Assembly (NCBI RefSeq): GCF_015206995.1
Contig: NZ_JADEXR010000042.1
Span: forward strand, 1-45,222
Origin: an aff. Roholtiella sp. LEGE 12411
GTDB lineage: Bacteria > Cyanobacteriota > Cyanobacteriia > Cyanobacteriales > Nostocaceae
DNA length: 45,222 nucleotides
Reading direction: 5' to 3'
This document shows, in pieces, positions 25,037 through 34,316 of this stretch. Position 1 is the stretch's first letter. Every line of letters starts with the position of its first letter. Both the position numbers and the translations under genes were made by a program. The notes below the pieces were generated by a model. It was not told the origin of the DNA. It ran no database searches and was given only the letters and a program-made list of their open reading frames with translations.

Positions 25037-28000
25037 TTAGGTGTGGTAAGTGATGGGTAATGTAACAATAAATCTTGCTCCTTGACCTGATTTGCTTTGT
25101 GCTGTGATATTACCATGATGACGTTCAATTATTTTCCGGCAGATAGCCAAGCCTATGCCAGTGCCTTCGTATTCTCTGCGACTATGCAAACGTTGAAAAA
25201 CATTGAAAATGCGATCAAGATACTTTTCTTCAAAACCAATGCCATTATCTTCAACAATAATTTGACAGAGTTCACAACAATTACAGGCTTTATCTGATGA
25301 ATTTTCTGAGGATTGACTAAAAATTTTGATGACAGGCGGTACTTGTGGGCGGTGAAATTTGAGGGCATTGCCGATTAAATTTTGTAATAATTGACGCATT
25401 TGTAGAGGATCGGCTGTAATTGTGGGTAACTCCCCTACATGCACCTGTGCTCCGGTTTGCTGGATACGCACTTCTAAATCAGACAGTACCTCTTGGACGA
25501 TCTGTACCAGATTCACTGATACAAAAGGCTGTGCCCTAGTAGTAACTCGTGAAAGTCTCAACAAATCTTCAATTAATGTCTGCATTCTCAAGGTTGCATT
25601 CTGCATCCGTTCTAGGTAATCATGCTCTTGTTCGCTTAAGTTGTTACCACAGCTAGCTTTGAGTCGTTCGCCAAAGGTCTTAATCTTACGCAATGGCTCT
25701 TGCAAATCGTGAGAAGCGACAAATGCAAATTGTTGCAGTTCTTCATTGGAACGGCTGAGTTCTTGCCGCTGACGAGTCTCTTGCTCTAAGATCAGACTCT
25801 GAGCTACGGCAATGCCGATTTGATCCGCCAACTGACGCAAAAGTTCAGTTTCCCAATCAGTCCAGTGGCGGGGATGAGCACACTGATGGGTAATTAGCAG
25901 CCCCCACAGTTGATTTTTCAGGAAAATCGGGACGACGAGGTTGGCTTTGACGGCAAATCGTTGCAGAAATTCGACGTGCCAAGGTTGAATGTTAGCTTGT
26001 TCTATGTTGGCAATAGCGCTAATTCGCCCTTTGCAGTACTGCTGGATGTAATCTTTGTCAAAACAAGAGTCCGTAATCTGCTGCCCTAGAATAACGGGTA
26101 AACCGGGAACTACTGCCTCTTGAACCGCGATAAAAGAGTCGTTTGATCGTAAGCGCAAGATTAATACACGGTCTGCGTGCAGCAGCTTTTGCACTTCTGT
26201 AACACTGGTTTTAAGAATTTCATCGATTTGTAAAGACTGACGAATTTTTAGAGTGATATCGGCGAATAATTGCGATCGCAAGTTTTGCCGTTCTAATTCT
26301 GCTTGTGTACGCTTGCGATCGCTCATGTCCATCATCGCGCCAATCATCCGTATTGGTTTACCTGTCTTGTCATGGACAACATAACCGCGATCAAGGATGT
26401 AAGCATAAGAACCGTCGTTACAGCGAAAACGGTATTCATTTGACCAGAATTGTCTACCGCTATTGATCACAGCGCCTACACTAGAAACGACTTTATGCCT
26501 ATCGTTTGGATGTATGCGTTCGCTCCACCAAGCTGCATTAGAATTTGCTTGCTCTTTGGAGTATCCAAAGAGTGTCTGTAAAGATTGATTCCACCATACT
26601 TCATCTCTTAGCAAATCCCAGTCCCATAAAACATCACTGGTAGCGCGAGCAGCTATTTGGAAACGTTCTTCACTCTGGCGCAGTTGTTCTTCTGCCAATT
26701 TACGTTTAGTGATATCAGTATGAGAACTTGCCATCCGCACTACATTACCATCTTCATTCCACACTGCCTGACCGCGATGCAAAATCCATTTGTATGTGCC
26801 ATCCTTACACTGGACTCGATGTTCGTTGATGTAAAATGAGGTTTTTTTTGCAAAGTGGTCAGAAATGGCTTGTGTCACCGAGTCCATATCATCTGGATGC
26901 ACTCGTGTTGACCATTCATCTAATTGATTAGAAATCTCATGGTCTTCGTAACCAAGCATCTCCTTCCAGCGAATTGAGAAAAACACTTCATTATTTTTAA
27001 TGTTCCAGTCCCAAATGCCATCATTACTACCTTGTACTGCTAATTGCCAGCGTTCTTCACTTTTTTTAAGTGCATCTTCCACCCGGTGGCGCTCAATAGC
27101 TGTAGCTAAGACATTAGCTACAGCTTGGAGAAAATAAATATCATCTCTGGTAAAGGTACGCTGTTTGGTTGTGTGTGCTCCTAAGACGCCAAAAGGGCGC
27201 TCTTTGCCATGAATCACTACACTCATACCACTAACTACTTGGCTGGGATGAGCGGTAATAACTGGCTCAGGGGAAAGCGCGGTACACTTGATTGGCGAAT
27301 ATATTCCAGTGGTGGGGGTTTGTTGTCCTGCTAGGTCTTGTTGAAAACTTATACCAGCACGTAGGGTTAATCCTTTATCGTTTGGTAGCAATTCCAAAAC
27401 TTTGCAAGACTGAACTTTTAGGCATTGGGCAACGATTGTCACACACGAGTTCATCAACCTGGTTAAATCTGTACCAGCTAATGCCATTTGACTGAGTTCT
27501 GCTACAATCGCCTGCTGGCTGGCATGAATTTCCAAAGACTCCTCTGTTTGCTTGCGTTTGGTGATATCCATGTCTACCCCAGACATTCGCACAGCTACCC
27601 CAGATGTGTCCCGAAAAACTATTCCTTTGCTTGCTAAAGTGCGAATACTACCACTAGGTAAAATAACTCGAAATTCGATATCACATTCTACTCCGTCTCG
27701 AATCGCTTGCTGATGCGATCGGTTGACGAAATCGCGATCTTGGGGATGAACCAAGTTAATGAAAGCTTCGTAAGTGTCAATGAAAACGCCTTTATCTAAT
27801 CCAAAAAGCGCTTCCAGGTTATCTGACCAAGTAATTTTGTGACTCAGGAGATCCCAGTTCCAAACGCTCATGCGAGCAGCGTCTAATGCCATCCTGAGTT
27901 GTGTTTCTCGCAGTTGTGCCTGTGCCGTTTGCCGTCGCAATTCTTTCATAGCACAATGAGCTTCTAAAAGACGACGCAATCTTTGACGTAAAACTGGCCA

Positions 28001-28336
28001 TTGAATTGGCTTAGTAATAAAATCAGTTGCACCCACAGCAAAAGCTTGCTCCACAGATGCTGGATCATAAAGTGCGCTAATCATCAACACGGGTGTGTCT
28101 TTGCCATTGGGGAGTTCTTGCAATCGAGCACAGCAACGAAAACCGTCGATCACAGGGATTATGGCATCAAGCAGTACTATATCTGGTTGTAGGCAAGTGT
28201 AGATAGCTAGGGCCTCTGAACCATCACTTGCTTGTGCCACTTCATACCCCGCTTCTTCTATTAGCTTACACAGATGTATGCGGGTTAAATCGTCGTCGTC
28301 TACAACCAGAATGAGGGGAGAATTTTTTTTAGTCAT
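25037..28336 (-). CDS. Multi-domain hybrid kinase REC-PAS-GAF-PAS-PAS-GAF-HK
   Basis: The 1099-aa soluble kinase has a receiver (8-125, D57 in VLLDAIIP), PAS (145-262), GAF (270-418), PAS (425-545), PAS (553-675), a phytochrome-like GAF (about 690-850) and a Cph1-type HisKA/HATPase (about 860-1095). The HisKA has H876 in ASHDLQEPLRKIKTFGE, and the G-boxes are EDNGIGF and EGTGIGLAI. The second GAF has cyanobacteriochrome-like text (FAVKANLVVPIF, LWGLLITHQC). However, Trp786 stands before His787 where the bilin-binding Cys is expected, so bilin attachment at that position is unlikely. It lies 128 bp upstream of the Rcp1-type regulator, recalling the cph1-rcp1 arrangement. Confidence 0.9.
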   Translation of the reverse strand: MTKKNSPLILVVDDDDLTRIHLCKLIEEAGYEVAQASDGSEALAIYTCLQPDIVLLDAIIPVIDGFRCCARLQELPNGKDTPVLMISALYDPASVEQAFAVGATDFITKPIQWPVLRQRLRRLLEAHCAMKELRRQTAQAQLRETQLRMALDAARMSVWNWDLLSHKITWSDNLEALFGLDKGVFIDTYEAFINLVHPQDRDFVNRSHQQAIRDGVECDIEFRVILPSGSIRTLASKGIVFRDTSGVAVRMSGVDMDITKRKQTEESLEIHASQQAIVAELSQMALAGTDLTRLMNSCVTIVAQCLKVQSCKVLELLPNDKGLTLRAGISFQQDLAGQQTPTTGIYSPIKCTALSPEPVITAHPSQVVSGMSVVIHGKERPFGVLGAHTTKQRTFTRDDIYFLQAVANVLATAIERHRVEDALKKSEERWQLAVQGSNDGIWDWNIKNNEVFFSIRWKEMLGYEDHEISNQLDEWSTRVHPDDMDSVTQAISDHFAKKTSFYINEHRVQCKDGTYKWILHRGQAVWNEDGNVVRMASSHTDITKRKLAEEQLRQSEERFQIAARATSDVLWDWDLLRDEVWWNQSLQTLFGYSKEQANSNAAWWSERIHPNDRHKVVSSVGAVINSGRQFWSNEYRFRCNDGSYAYILDRGYVVHDKTGKPIRMIGAMMDMSDRKRTQAELERQNLRSQLFADITLKIRQSLQIDEILKTSVTEVQKLLHADRVLILRLRSNDSFIAVQEAVVPGLPVILGQQITDSCFDKDYIQQYCKGRISAIANIEQANIQPWHVEFLQRFAVKANLVVPIFLKNQLWGLLITHQCAHPRHWTDWETELLRQLADQIGIAVAQSLILEQETRQRQELSRSNEELQQFAFVASHDLQEPLRKIKTFGERLKASCGNNLSEQEHDYLERMQNATLRMQTLIEDLLRLSRVTTRAQPFVSVNLVQIVQEVLSDLEVRIQQTGAQVHVGELPTITADPLQMRQLLQNLIGNALKFHRPQVPPVIKIFSQSSENSSDKACNCCELCQIIVEDNGIGFEEKYLDRIFNVFQRLHSRREYEGTGIGLAICRKIIERHHGNITAQSKSGQGARFIVTLPITYHT

Positions 28337-28371
28337 GAGTTAAGAGTCATGAGTCAATAGTTCGTGACGTA

Positions 28372-28400
28372 CCTACACTTCTCTGACGAGTAAGTGTAGG
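28372..28400. repeat. Hairpin at the 3' side of tnpB
   Basis: CCTACACTT (28372-28380) pairs with AAGTGTAGG (28392-28400) around an 11-nt loop. It lies just beyond the tnpB stop (28405), where IS200/IS605-type elements carry a subterminal hairpin and where the guide (omega) RNA of TnpB ends. The exact element boundary was not determined. Confidence 0.5.
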
Positions 28401-28404
28401 CTTC

Positions 28405-29604
28405 TCAAAGACTCCTCGATGAGGACATAATTTGAGCTTTTAGGGCGTGCGTCCCACGCGCCTTTATGTTTCTAGCCGCGTTCAAATCTCTGCACAAATT
28501 TGCTTTACAATTAGGACAATTGTGCATTCTTTGAGATAGCGGCTTTTTAACTTTTTGTCCACAGCTAGAACATTCTTGACTAGTGCCATTTGGATTTATA
28601 GCAACTACTTTCAGTCCAGCATTTTCGGCTTTGACAGTAAGTATTGAAATAAATTGTCCCCATCCAGCATCATTTACACTTTTAGCCAATCTTGATTTAG
28701 CTAATCCTTTGATATTCAGTTTTTCTACTGAGATAACATCATACTTTTTCAGTAGATTATTAGCAGTTTTAAAATGGAAATCCTTTCTAGTATCAGCTAC
28801 TTTCTTGTGCTGAATACCCAGCTTTTTGATTGCTTTTTGGCGACGCTTAGAGCCTTTTTTTCTACGATCAACACGACGCTGTGCTGATTTTAGCTGACGT
28901 TCGGCTTTGCGTAAAAACTTAGGCGCTTCTATCCGGTCATCATCGGAAGTGACAATAAAATCAATCAAACCTATATCAATGCCAACAATCTTATCATATT
29001 TGAAATCAGGCTGAATTATTGGAACTGTTTGATCGTCAAGGCTTAGAGTTACATAAAAACCGTCTGCTTTTTTGGTAATGGAAACCGTTTTTATCTCAAA
29101 ACCATCTGGTATCTGACGATGAACAATAACTTTTACAGTACCAATTTTAGACAGCGTGATTTGATCATTTTGAAAATGTTTCCTTTGGAATTGTGGATAG
29201 GTGAAAGTTTTGTATTGACCAAAAGCTTTGAATCTAGGTTTACCGCTACGTCTGCCATTACTATCACCTTTGAGCCAGCGGTCAAAAGCTATCTCAACCT
29301 TTTTTGGCACTTCTTGTAAGACTTGAGAGTGAATATCTTTGTACCAACTTCGGTCTTTTTTTAGTTGAATTAGAGATGCTTGCTGGCTAAAGCGATTAGG
29401 CTTTTCTTTTAACTCTGGAAGGTGGCAAACAACTAGTGAGCATTTATCAACAGAACAGCGATTTTGCTCTAACCACTCAAACCTTTGCCCAAGCTGATAA
29501 TTATACTGACAACACAACATGTCTAGTGTGTTGTCAATTATTTTTATTTGTTCTTTGGTAGGCTTTAAGCGGTACTGGTAAGATGTTCTCACTTGTTTGA
29601 ACAT
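28405..29604 (-). CDS. tnpB: TnpB, IS200/IS605-type RNA-guided nuclease (no TnpA)
   Basis: The 399-aa TnpB (OrfB) appears intact. The N-terminal helical region MFKQVRTSYQYRLKPTKEQ is typical. RuvC residues are D210 (GIDIGLIDF), E294 (ISVEKLNIKGL) and D373 (CRDLNAARN), with a zinc ribbon CSSCG (345-349) and CPNC (363-366) between the last two. TnpB proteins are programmable endonucleases that use an omega RNA from the element's right end, here expected around 28360-28480. No tnpA is adjacent, so this is an IS1341-type or relic element that can only move in trans. It sits between two minus-strand operons. Confidence 0.92.
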   Translation of the reverse strand: MFKQVRTSYQYRLKPTKEQIKIIDNTLDMLCCQYNYQLGQRFEWLEQNRCSVDKCSLVVCHLPELKEKPNRFSQQASLIQLKKDRSWYKDIHSQVLQEVPKKVEIAFDRWLKGDSNGRRSGKPRFKAFGQYKTFTYPQFQRKHFQNDQITLSKIGTVKVIVHRQIPDGFEIKTVSITKKADGFYVTLSLDDQTVPIIQPDFKYDKIVGIDIGLIDFIVTSDDDRIEAPKFLRKAERQLKSAQRRVDRRKKGSKRRQKAIKKLGIQHKKVADTRKDFHFKTANNLLKKYDVISVEKLNIKGLAKSRLAKSVNDAGWGQFISILTVKAENAGLKVVAINPNGTSQECSSCGQKVKKPLSQRMHNCPNCKANLCRDLNAARNIKARGTHALKAQIMSSSRSL

Positions 29605-29830
29605 TTCAGTGTTACTGTTTGAGTATATACTGATTTGTAGATCAATTACAGAAACATTAAAAATGATTTTGTTGTCTATTGGAAGGTCTGTAAGTGACCT
29701 AAAAGTTCACTTAGTAATCGAAGCTCAAGAGACGCCAAAAAAAAACTTAGAAATTGCTCGTTTCCTCCATGTCCTAGATTCTCGTGCTACGCACATAAAA
29801 TCTAGGAAAGTCGTCAACTTACGCTTATCA

Positions 29831-29873
29831 GTTCATAAAAAAGCCTCTCTCTAAGAGAGGCTTTTTTATGAAC
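29831..29873. terminator. Strong terminator hairpin
   Basis: A perfect 19-bp stem (29831-29849 with 29855-29873) has a 5-nt loop. The GC core GCCTCTC/GAGAGGC is flanked by an A-run and a T-run, so it can terminate in both directions. It lies 12 bp beyond the stop of the large repeat protein (29885) and should end the minus-strand four-gene group. Confidence 0.9.
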
Positions 29874-29884
29874 TCGTAAAATAC

Positions 29885-32800
29885 TTAACCGAATAGGTTA
29901 GGGCCAGTTACTGCTAAAGCTCCGGCGATCGCTGAAGCCGCCAAAGAAACAAAAGCTGTATTAAACAACCACCAAGCAGCACCTGCAACTGCTTTTTTGG
30001 TTTCAACTCCTTGTTTTTGTGCTTGCTCTTTGATTGCATTCAGGCGCTTTTGAGTTTCTTGCTGGATGCGTTCGGCTCGGTGCAGTACGGTATCCCGTGC
30101 ACCTTCGATTTTGTCGATAATCTTGTTAGCTTGCGCTTCGGAAATATCCTCACGAGAGCTAAGGACAGCAACTATGGTATCACGGTCTACTGAAGATAGG
30201 CGATCGCGCAAAGCCTCAAATCCTGTTTGTGGATCATCAAACAATTTGCCAAAGTCTTGCTGGATACCTTCGTAGTTGAGTTCGGGACGCTCTAATGAGT
30301 TGAGGTAGTTGCGAACAGAACCGAAAACACCATCAAGCACTGATTGCACTCTTTGCTGAATCTGCTGATATTGTTCGACAATTGAGTTACGCACAGAATC
30401 GATTTGATCCACAATGCGGTTAGCTTCCTCTTCTGAGATATCCTCACGCTGGGACAACAAAGCCACAGCTGTAGAACGGTCAAATTTAGAGACGCGCTCA
30501 CCTAAAGAAGACACGCCAGCACGGGGAGAAGACAGCAACAATTGCAAATCGCGTTTGATACTATCCGGGTTAAGTTCTTCTTTATTGGTGTTCCGCAGAT
30601 AGTTTTCTAGATAAGCTTCAAACTCCTGCGCTTTTTGAGTAGCGCGGTTTGCTAAGCGTTGCGGTGCTTTGACTATGTTATTAATGGCTTGTTGTGTTGA
30701 GTCAATGATGCGATTGATTTGCTCCTCGCTCAAGTCTCCCCGTTGTGTCAGCAGCTTGACTAAAGTTTCCCTATCTACCTGCGAAAGACGCTCTCTGAGT
30801 GCATCAGCACCCTCTTTAGGATCAGCTAGTAATTTTTGCAAATCTTGTTGAATACCTTCTGGATTGAGTTCTTCCAGGTTAGTATTGCGGAGATATTCAC
30901 TAATCGCGCTCGTGGTTTTCTCGTACTGCTGTTTTGCTGTTTCGGCGGCTTTTTGCGGAGCTTGCAAAACGTTATCTCGTACGCTTAGTAGCTGGTCGAT
31001 GGTTTGGTTTACCTGTTCCTCGCTTAAATCTTGACGCTGACTCAGTAATTTAACCAAAGTATCGCGATTAACTTGTGATAATCTTCCTTTTAAGGCGGAA
31101 AGTCCTGCTTGTGGGTCTGCTAACAGCGTTCCAAAATCGCGCTTGATACCTTCAGGATTGAGTTCTTCTTTGTTGGTATTCCGCAGATATTCTTCTACCC
31201 TTTGGCGCAGTTCATCAGCTTTTGCTCTTGCTTGCTCTTGTAGCTCTTGTGCTCGGTTTATAACATGATCGCGAGTACGTTCAAATTGACCAACAATATT
31301 ATTAGCTTCCTCTTCTGAGATATCTTCGCGGGAGGCTAATAGCTTAACTAAAGTATCGCGGTCAACTTCCGAAAATCGCTGACTCAAATCTTCAACGCCA
31401 GCTTCTGGATCTTCCAGCAACTTTGTCAAATCTCGCTCAATACCTTCTGGGTTAAGTTCTGCTTTTCCAGTTGAACGCAGGTAATCTTCTAAACGGGTGC
31501 GGAGGTCTTGTGATTTTTCTGTTGCGTTCGCTTGCTTGACAGTTTGTAAAACTTCGGTGCGAATGCTTTCCATCTGCTCGGAAATATCTTTAACTTTTGC
31601 TTCACTAATATCTCCCCGTTGCTTGAGCAAGTTAGTGAAATCTTCTCTTGTTAGTTCCTCCAATTGCCGGATTACAGTTCCTGGGTTAGCATTCTGGTCA
31701 TAGATAACTTCTTTAAATTCATCTTTGATGGTGATGCGATTAAAGTGCCAAGGAAAGGAATTCAGGATGTATTCTTCAACATCTGCCTTGACGGTATTAT
31801 TCGGAATTGCAGGCAATTTATGAGCTACAGAACTACCAAGTTTTCTTGCTTGCTGGGTTGCTTGATCTTTAAATTGTTGCAACTGCTGTGTAATTTTATC
31901 AACATCTACTTCCTGAGCTTTTCCTTTCAGTTGTTGTAACTGTTGGGTAACTTTTTCTACATCTATTTCTGAAAAGTCTAGCCGCTTCAACACCGTAGGT
32001 AAAGCCACACCTAAGCCAGCTTCAATAGCTTGCTTAACTATTCCATTTCTTTGCTTACCATTTCCACCACCGACTGTCGCCAGTTGTTGAATTTTTTCAA
32101 CTAATTTTTCCGGTTGCAGTTCTTCGGGAGAGGCTTGCTGAAGTAAATTAATTACTTGGTCGGTGGAATTTTGTCCTTTGACAACTTGGTTCCAAGCCCC
32201 TTGTAATTGGTCTGCAATCCCATTGATATCTGACTTGGAAAAGTCTGTGCGAGAGCTAATTAAATCGACAAAAGTTTGTCGATTAACATTTTTGAGGAGG
32301 TCGCTATCAGCAATCGATTGTAAGTCTCCTTCTTTGAGCAGCTTCTCAAACTGAGAGCGAATTTGTTTGGTATCGAGTTGAGGTAACTGTACAGCAGATA
32401 AAGAACTTTGTAATGTATTTTTGATACTATCTGGGTCAAAACCCGATGTGAGTTCTCGACGAACGGCGGCGGTGATTTCCTCAGCAGTCGAAACCATTTG
32501 ATTTTTAGCAGCATTAGCACCCAAAGCCGCAGTTGCTGTACCCATGATTCCTTGCATACCACTTGTAACGGTACTAGCAACAGAACCAATTAAAGAGCCG
32601 ACTGCACTTGAACCTAGCCACATGATGACTGTGAAAAAGGCAGACCAGATAACTACACCAATAATTGCCCCTAAGAGCGCACTTTCAATTAAGCTAAGTT
32701 TAACCGCTAAGAAGCTAGCACTGAATAATGCAATGGTTGCGGTAACAAGCACCCAAAGACCAGCAGCTGTTTCAACTTTGCGAATCGTTCCGCCCAAGCT

Positions 32801-33040
32801 TTCAGATTCATCAGAATTGGAGCTACCGCCCAAAGCTGAAATTCCTACAGCTACTGAGAAGTTTGTTAATAGTAATTGAAAGGCAAATGCCATCAAGACA
32901 CCAGCAAGTAATGCTACCAAAAATTTCGGCCCAGAAAAAACAAGTGATGCTTGTTCTGGAGTTAAAACATCACTCGTTACTGGAATTTGTGCTATTTCCG
33001 GGAAATTCCATTTAATTGCAGTAATCACATTATGAAACAT
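29885..33040 (-). CDS. Large membrane protein with about six 97-residue helical repeats
   Basis: From ATG 33040 (purine-rich GTGAGAGAAA upstream) this is a 1051-aa protein; an upstream in-frame ATG at 33094 is less likely. Three or four membrane helices lie within about residues 25-170, among them FLVALLAGVLMAFAFQLLL and LLGAIIGVVIWSAFFTVIMW. A long helical region and a C-terminal hydrophobic segment (AAWWLFNTAFVSLAASAIAG) follow. From about residue 420 there are six tandem units of about 97 residues carrying YLRNTNKEELNPEGI, then DRDTLVKLLSQREDISEEEA, then a coiled-coil linker. A degenerate unit precedes them. I recognise no named family. The layout suggests a membrane-anchored structural or envelope protein. 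It is the last gene of the group starting at 35210. Confidence 0.8.
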   Translation of the reverse strand: MFHNVITAIKWNFPEIAQIPVTSDVLTPEQASLVFSGPKFLVALLAGVLMAFAFQLLLTNFSVAVGISALGGSSNSDESESLGGTIRKVETAAGLWVLVTATIALFSASFLAVKLSLIESALLGAIIGVVIWSAFFTVIMWLGSSAVGSLIGSVASTVTSGMQGIMGTATAALGANAAKNQMVSTAEEITAAVRRELTSGFDPDSIKNTLQSSLSAVQLPQLDTKQIRSQFEKLLKEGDLQSIADSDLLKNVNRQTFVDLISSRTDFSKSDINGIADQLQGAWNQVVKGQNSTDQVINLLQQASPEELQPEKLVEKIQQLATVGGGNGKQRNGIVKQAIEAGLGVALPTVLKRLDFSEIDVEKVTQQLQQLKGKAQEVDVDKITQQLQQFKDQATQQARKLGSSVAHKLPAIPNNTVKADVEEYILNSFPWHFNRITIKDEFKEVIYDQNANPGTVIRQLEELTREDFTNLLKQRGDISEAKVKDISEQMESIRTEVLQTVKQANATEKSQDLRTRLEDYLRSTGKAELNPEGIERDLTKLLEDPEAGVEDLSQRFSEVDRDTLVKLLASREDISEEEANNIVGQFERTRDHVINRAQELQEQARAKADELRQRVEEYLRNTNKEELNPEGIKRDFGTLLADPQAGLSALKGRLSQVNRDTLVKLLSQRQDLSEEQVNQTIDQLLSVRDNVLQAPQKAAETAKQQYEKTTSAISEYLRNTNLEELNPEGIQQDLQKLLADPKEGADALRERLSQVDRETLVKLLTQRGDLSEEQINRIIDSTQQAINNIVKAPQRLANRATQKAQEFEAYLENYLRNTNKEELNPDSIKRDLQLLLSSPRAGVSSLGERVSKFDRSTAVALLSQREDISEEEANRIVDQIDSVRNSIVEQYQQIQQRVQSVLDGVFGSVRNYLNSLERPELNYEGIQQDFGKLFDDPQTGFEALRDRLSSVDRDTIVAVLSSREDISEAQANKIIDKIEGARDTVLHRAERIQQETQKRLNAIKEQAQKQGVETKKAVAGAAWWLFNTAFVSLAASAIAGALAVTGPNLFG

Positions 33041-33166
33041 AATATTTCTCTCACTTGGAGTTTTTTTACAATTTGTGGCTACAATCTCTCGCATTCCTAA
33101 TTAAAGTCACTTAAATTAGTGTTAAGTTTTTCTAAAATTAGGAATGCATATATCTAGAGCGATCGC

Positions 33167-33688
33167 TTATTTACGACCACCAAACCACTTAGCTGCGATC
33201 GCTCCCAAAGCTGCACCTACCACTGGATTACTGAGAAACTTAATCAGCGCTGGTTGCTCAGCCATCACTTCTTGAAAGATGTCAGGATGGCTATGATATG
33301 TGAAAGATGCTAGTTTGCTCAGATCATCTGCATTCATCCGGTTCGGATTGTGGGTAGAAAGTCCCAAATCTCGCTCTAGATGGCGCTCATCCAAACCTCT
33401 TTGCTTTAAGTGCTTGAAAAATGCCCGTGCAACATCATCCCGCTCGTTAGGCTTAATCTGGGCGATCGCTTTCTGCAATTCTGGCTCCATCTGGCTGGGA
33501 GGAATGCTGTTGTGGTTGAAAGACCGACCAAATAATTGACGACGTTCTTCATGGGATGAACGTTGAGCAAAATCATCAAAGCTTTGGTAATCCTTGCTTG
33601 GGTCAGATGAAACATCATCTAAAGATTCTGTATTACCATGAGCTAAATCGTTCATGATTTCGCGTTTATATTTATCACTGCTGCTCAT
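33167..33688 (-). CDS. Uncharacterised small protein, stress group gene 3
   Basis: From ATG 33688 this is a 173-aa protein. The start is favoured over the in-frame ATG at 33715 because AGGAG lies about 8 nt before it. The N-terminus is polar and charged (MSSSDKYKREIMNDLAHGN). The middle has basic and acidic helices (KHLKQRGLDERHLERDLGL), and the C-terminus is a short hydrophobic glycine/alanine helix (NPVVGAALGAIAAKWFGGRK) that could associate with the membrane. I recognise no family. It lies 126 bp upstream of the repeat protein and 64 bp downstream of the lipoprotein gene. Confidence 0.72.
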   Translation of the reverse strand: MSSSDKYKREIMNDLAHGNTESLDDVSSDPSKDYQSFDDFAQRSSHEERRQLFGRSFNHNSIPPSQMEPELQKAIAQIKPNERDDVARAFFKHLKQRGLDERHLERDLGLSTHNPNRMNADDLSKLASFTYHSHPDIFQEVMAEQPALIKFLSNPVVGAALGAIAAKWFGGRK

Positions 33689-33752
33689 TTTAATTGTCTC
33701 CTGTTTTATTTCCAATCAACTGAATCTTCTTTGACTTTTGAAAACTGAGTAA

Positions 33753-34190
33753 TTACTTGTACTCAATCTGATTGGTTTGCGTATCATATTGAGCCGTCAA
33801 AATCAGTTTTTTATCTGGTGCATACATCAAAACTGTTAAGTCTTGATTGGGGAAATTCTTGTGAAAACCTTGAAGTAACGATTTTGCTAATGGTCGTACT
33901 TCTGTTGGACGAACTTGAGGCGTAATCACAACACCTAATTTGTTGTTATCACGTACATAAGCATCTTGAACAATTCCCTTTGCTGTACCGATAACCCAAT
34001 TACCAAAATCCTGACCTTGTACACTGTTACCCCGTTCTAATAGGGCATAATCACCACTACGACTGATTCCCGGTGGTAATTGAGTGGGTTGTTTAGCTTG
34101 AACTCCAGCGCTACAAGCAACAGTGGTTGTTAGTACTAAAGTCAATACTAAAGCTGTTACAATTCGGCGCAACTGTTGAATTATCTTCAC
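33753..34190 (-). CDS. Putative lipoprotein, stress group gene 2
   Basis: The 145-aa protein has a lipoprotein signal: basic start MKIIQQLRR, hydrophobic core ALVLTLVLTT and lipobox TVAC with the acylated Cys at about residue 26. The mature part is about 120 residues and ends KKLILTAQYDTQTNQIEYK. The central segment (VVITPQVRPTEVRPLAKSLL and QDLTVLMYAPDKK) gives a small alpha/beta domain like those of YhcN/YlaJ-type sporulation lipoproteins, a comparison based on general pattern only. It is placed between the PRC-barrel gene and gene 3, so a shared envelope role is inferred. Confidence 0.72.
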   Translation of the reverse strand: MKIIQQLRRIVTALVLTLVLTTTVACSAGVQAKQPTQLPPGISRSGDYALLERGNSVQGQDFGNWVIGTAKGIVQDAYVRDNNKLGVVITPQVRPTEVRPLAKSLLQGFHKNFPNQDLTVLMYAPDKKLILTAQYDTQTNQIEYK

Positions 34191-34316
34191 TTTGACCTCC
34201 TCATCTAACGCTATCTTTTACAACATCAATTTACTCAAAATATTTGGCGTAGAAACAGATAGATAACCTGATCCTACTAACTCAAACCGTAATAGACTTA
34301 ACCTGGTTTAGGTAAG

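Noticed and set aside
29597-29854. 85-aa plus-strand frame between tnpB and the repeat protein
   Set aside because: It runs into the terminator hairpin, has no ribosome binding site or family pattern, and is antisense to the tnpB leader.
32544-32879. 111-aa frame antisense to the large repeat protein
   Set aside because: It mirrors the membrane-helix coding region of the real gene and has no start signal or known pattern.
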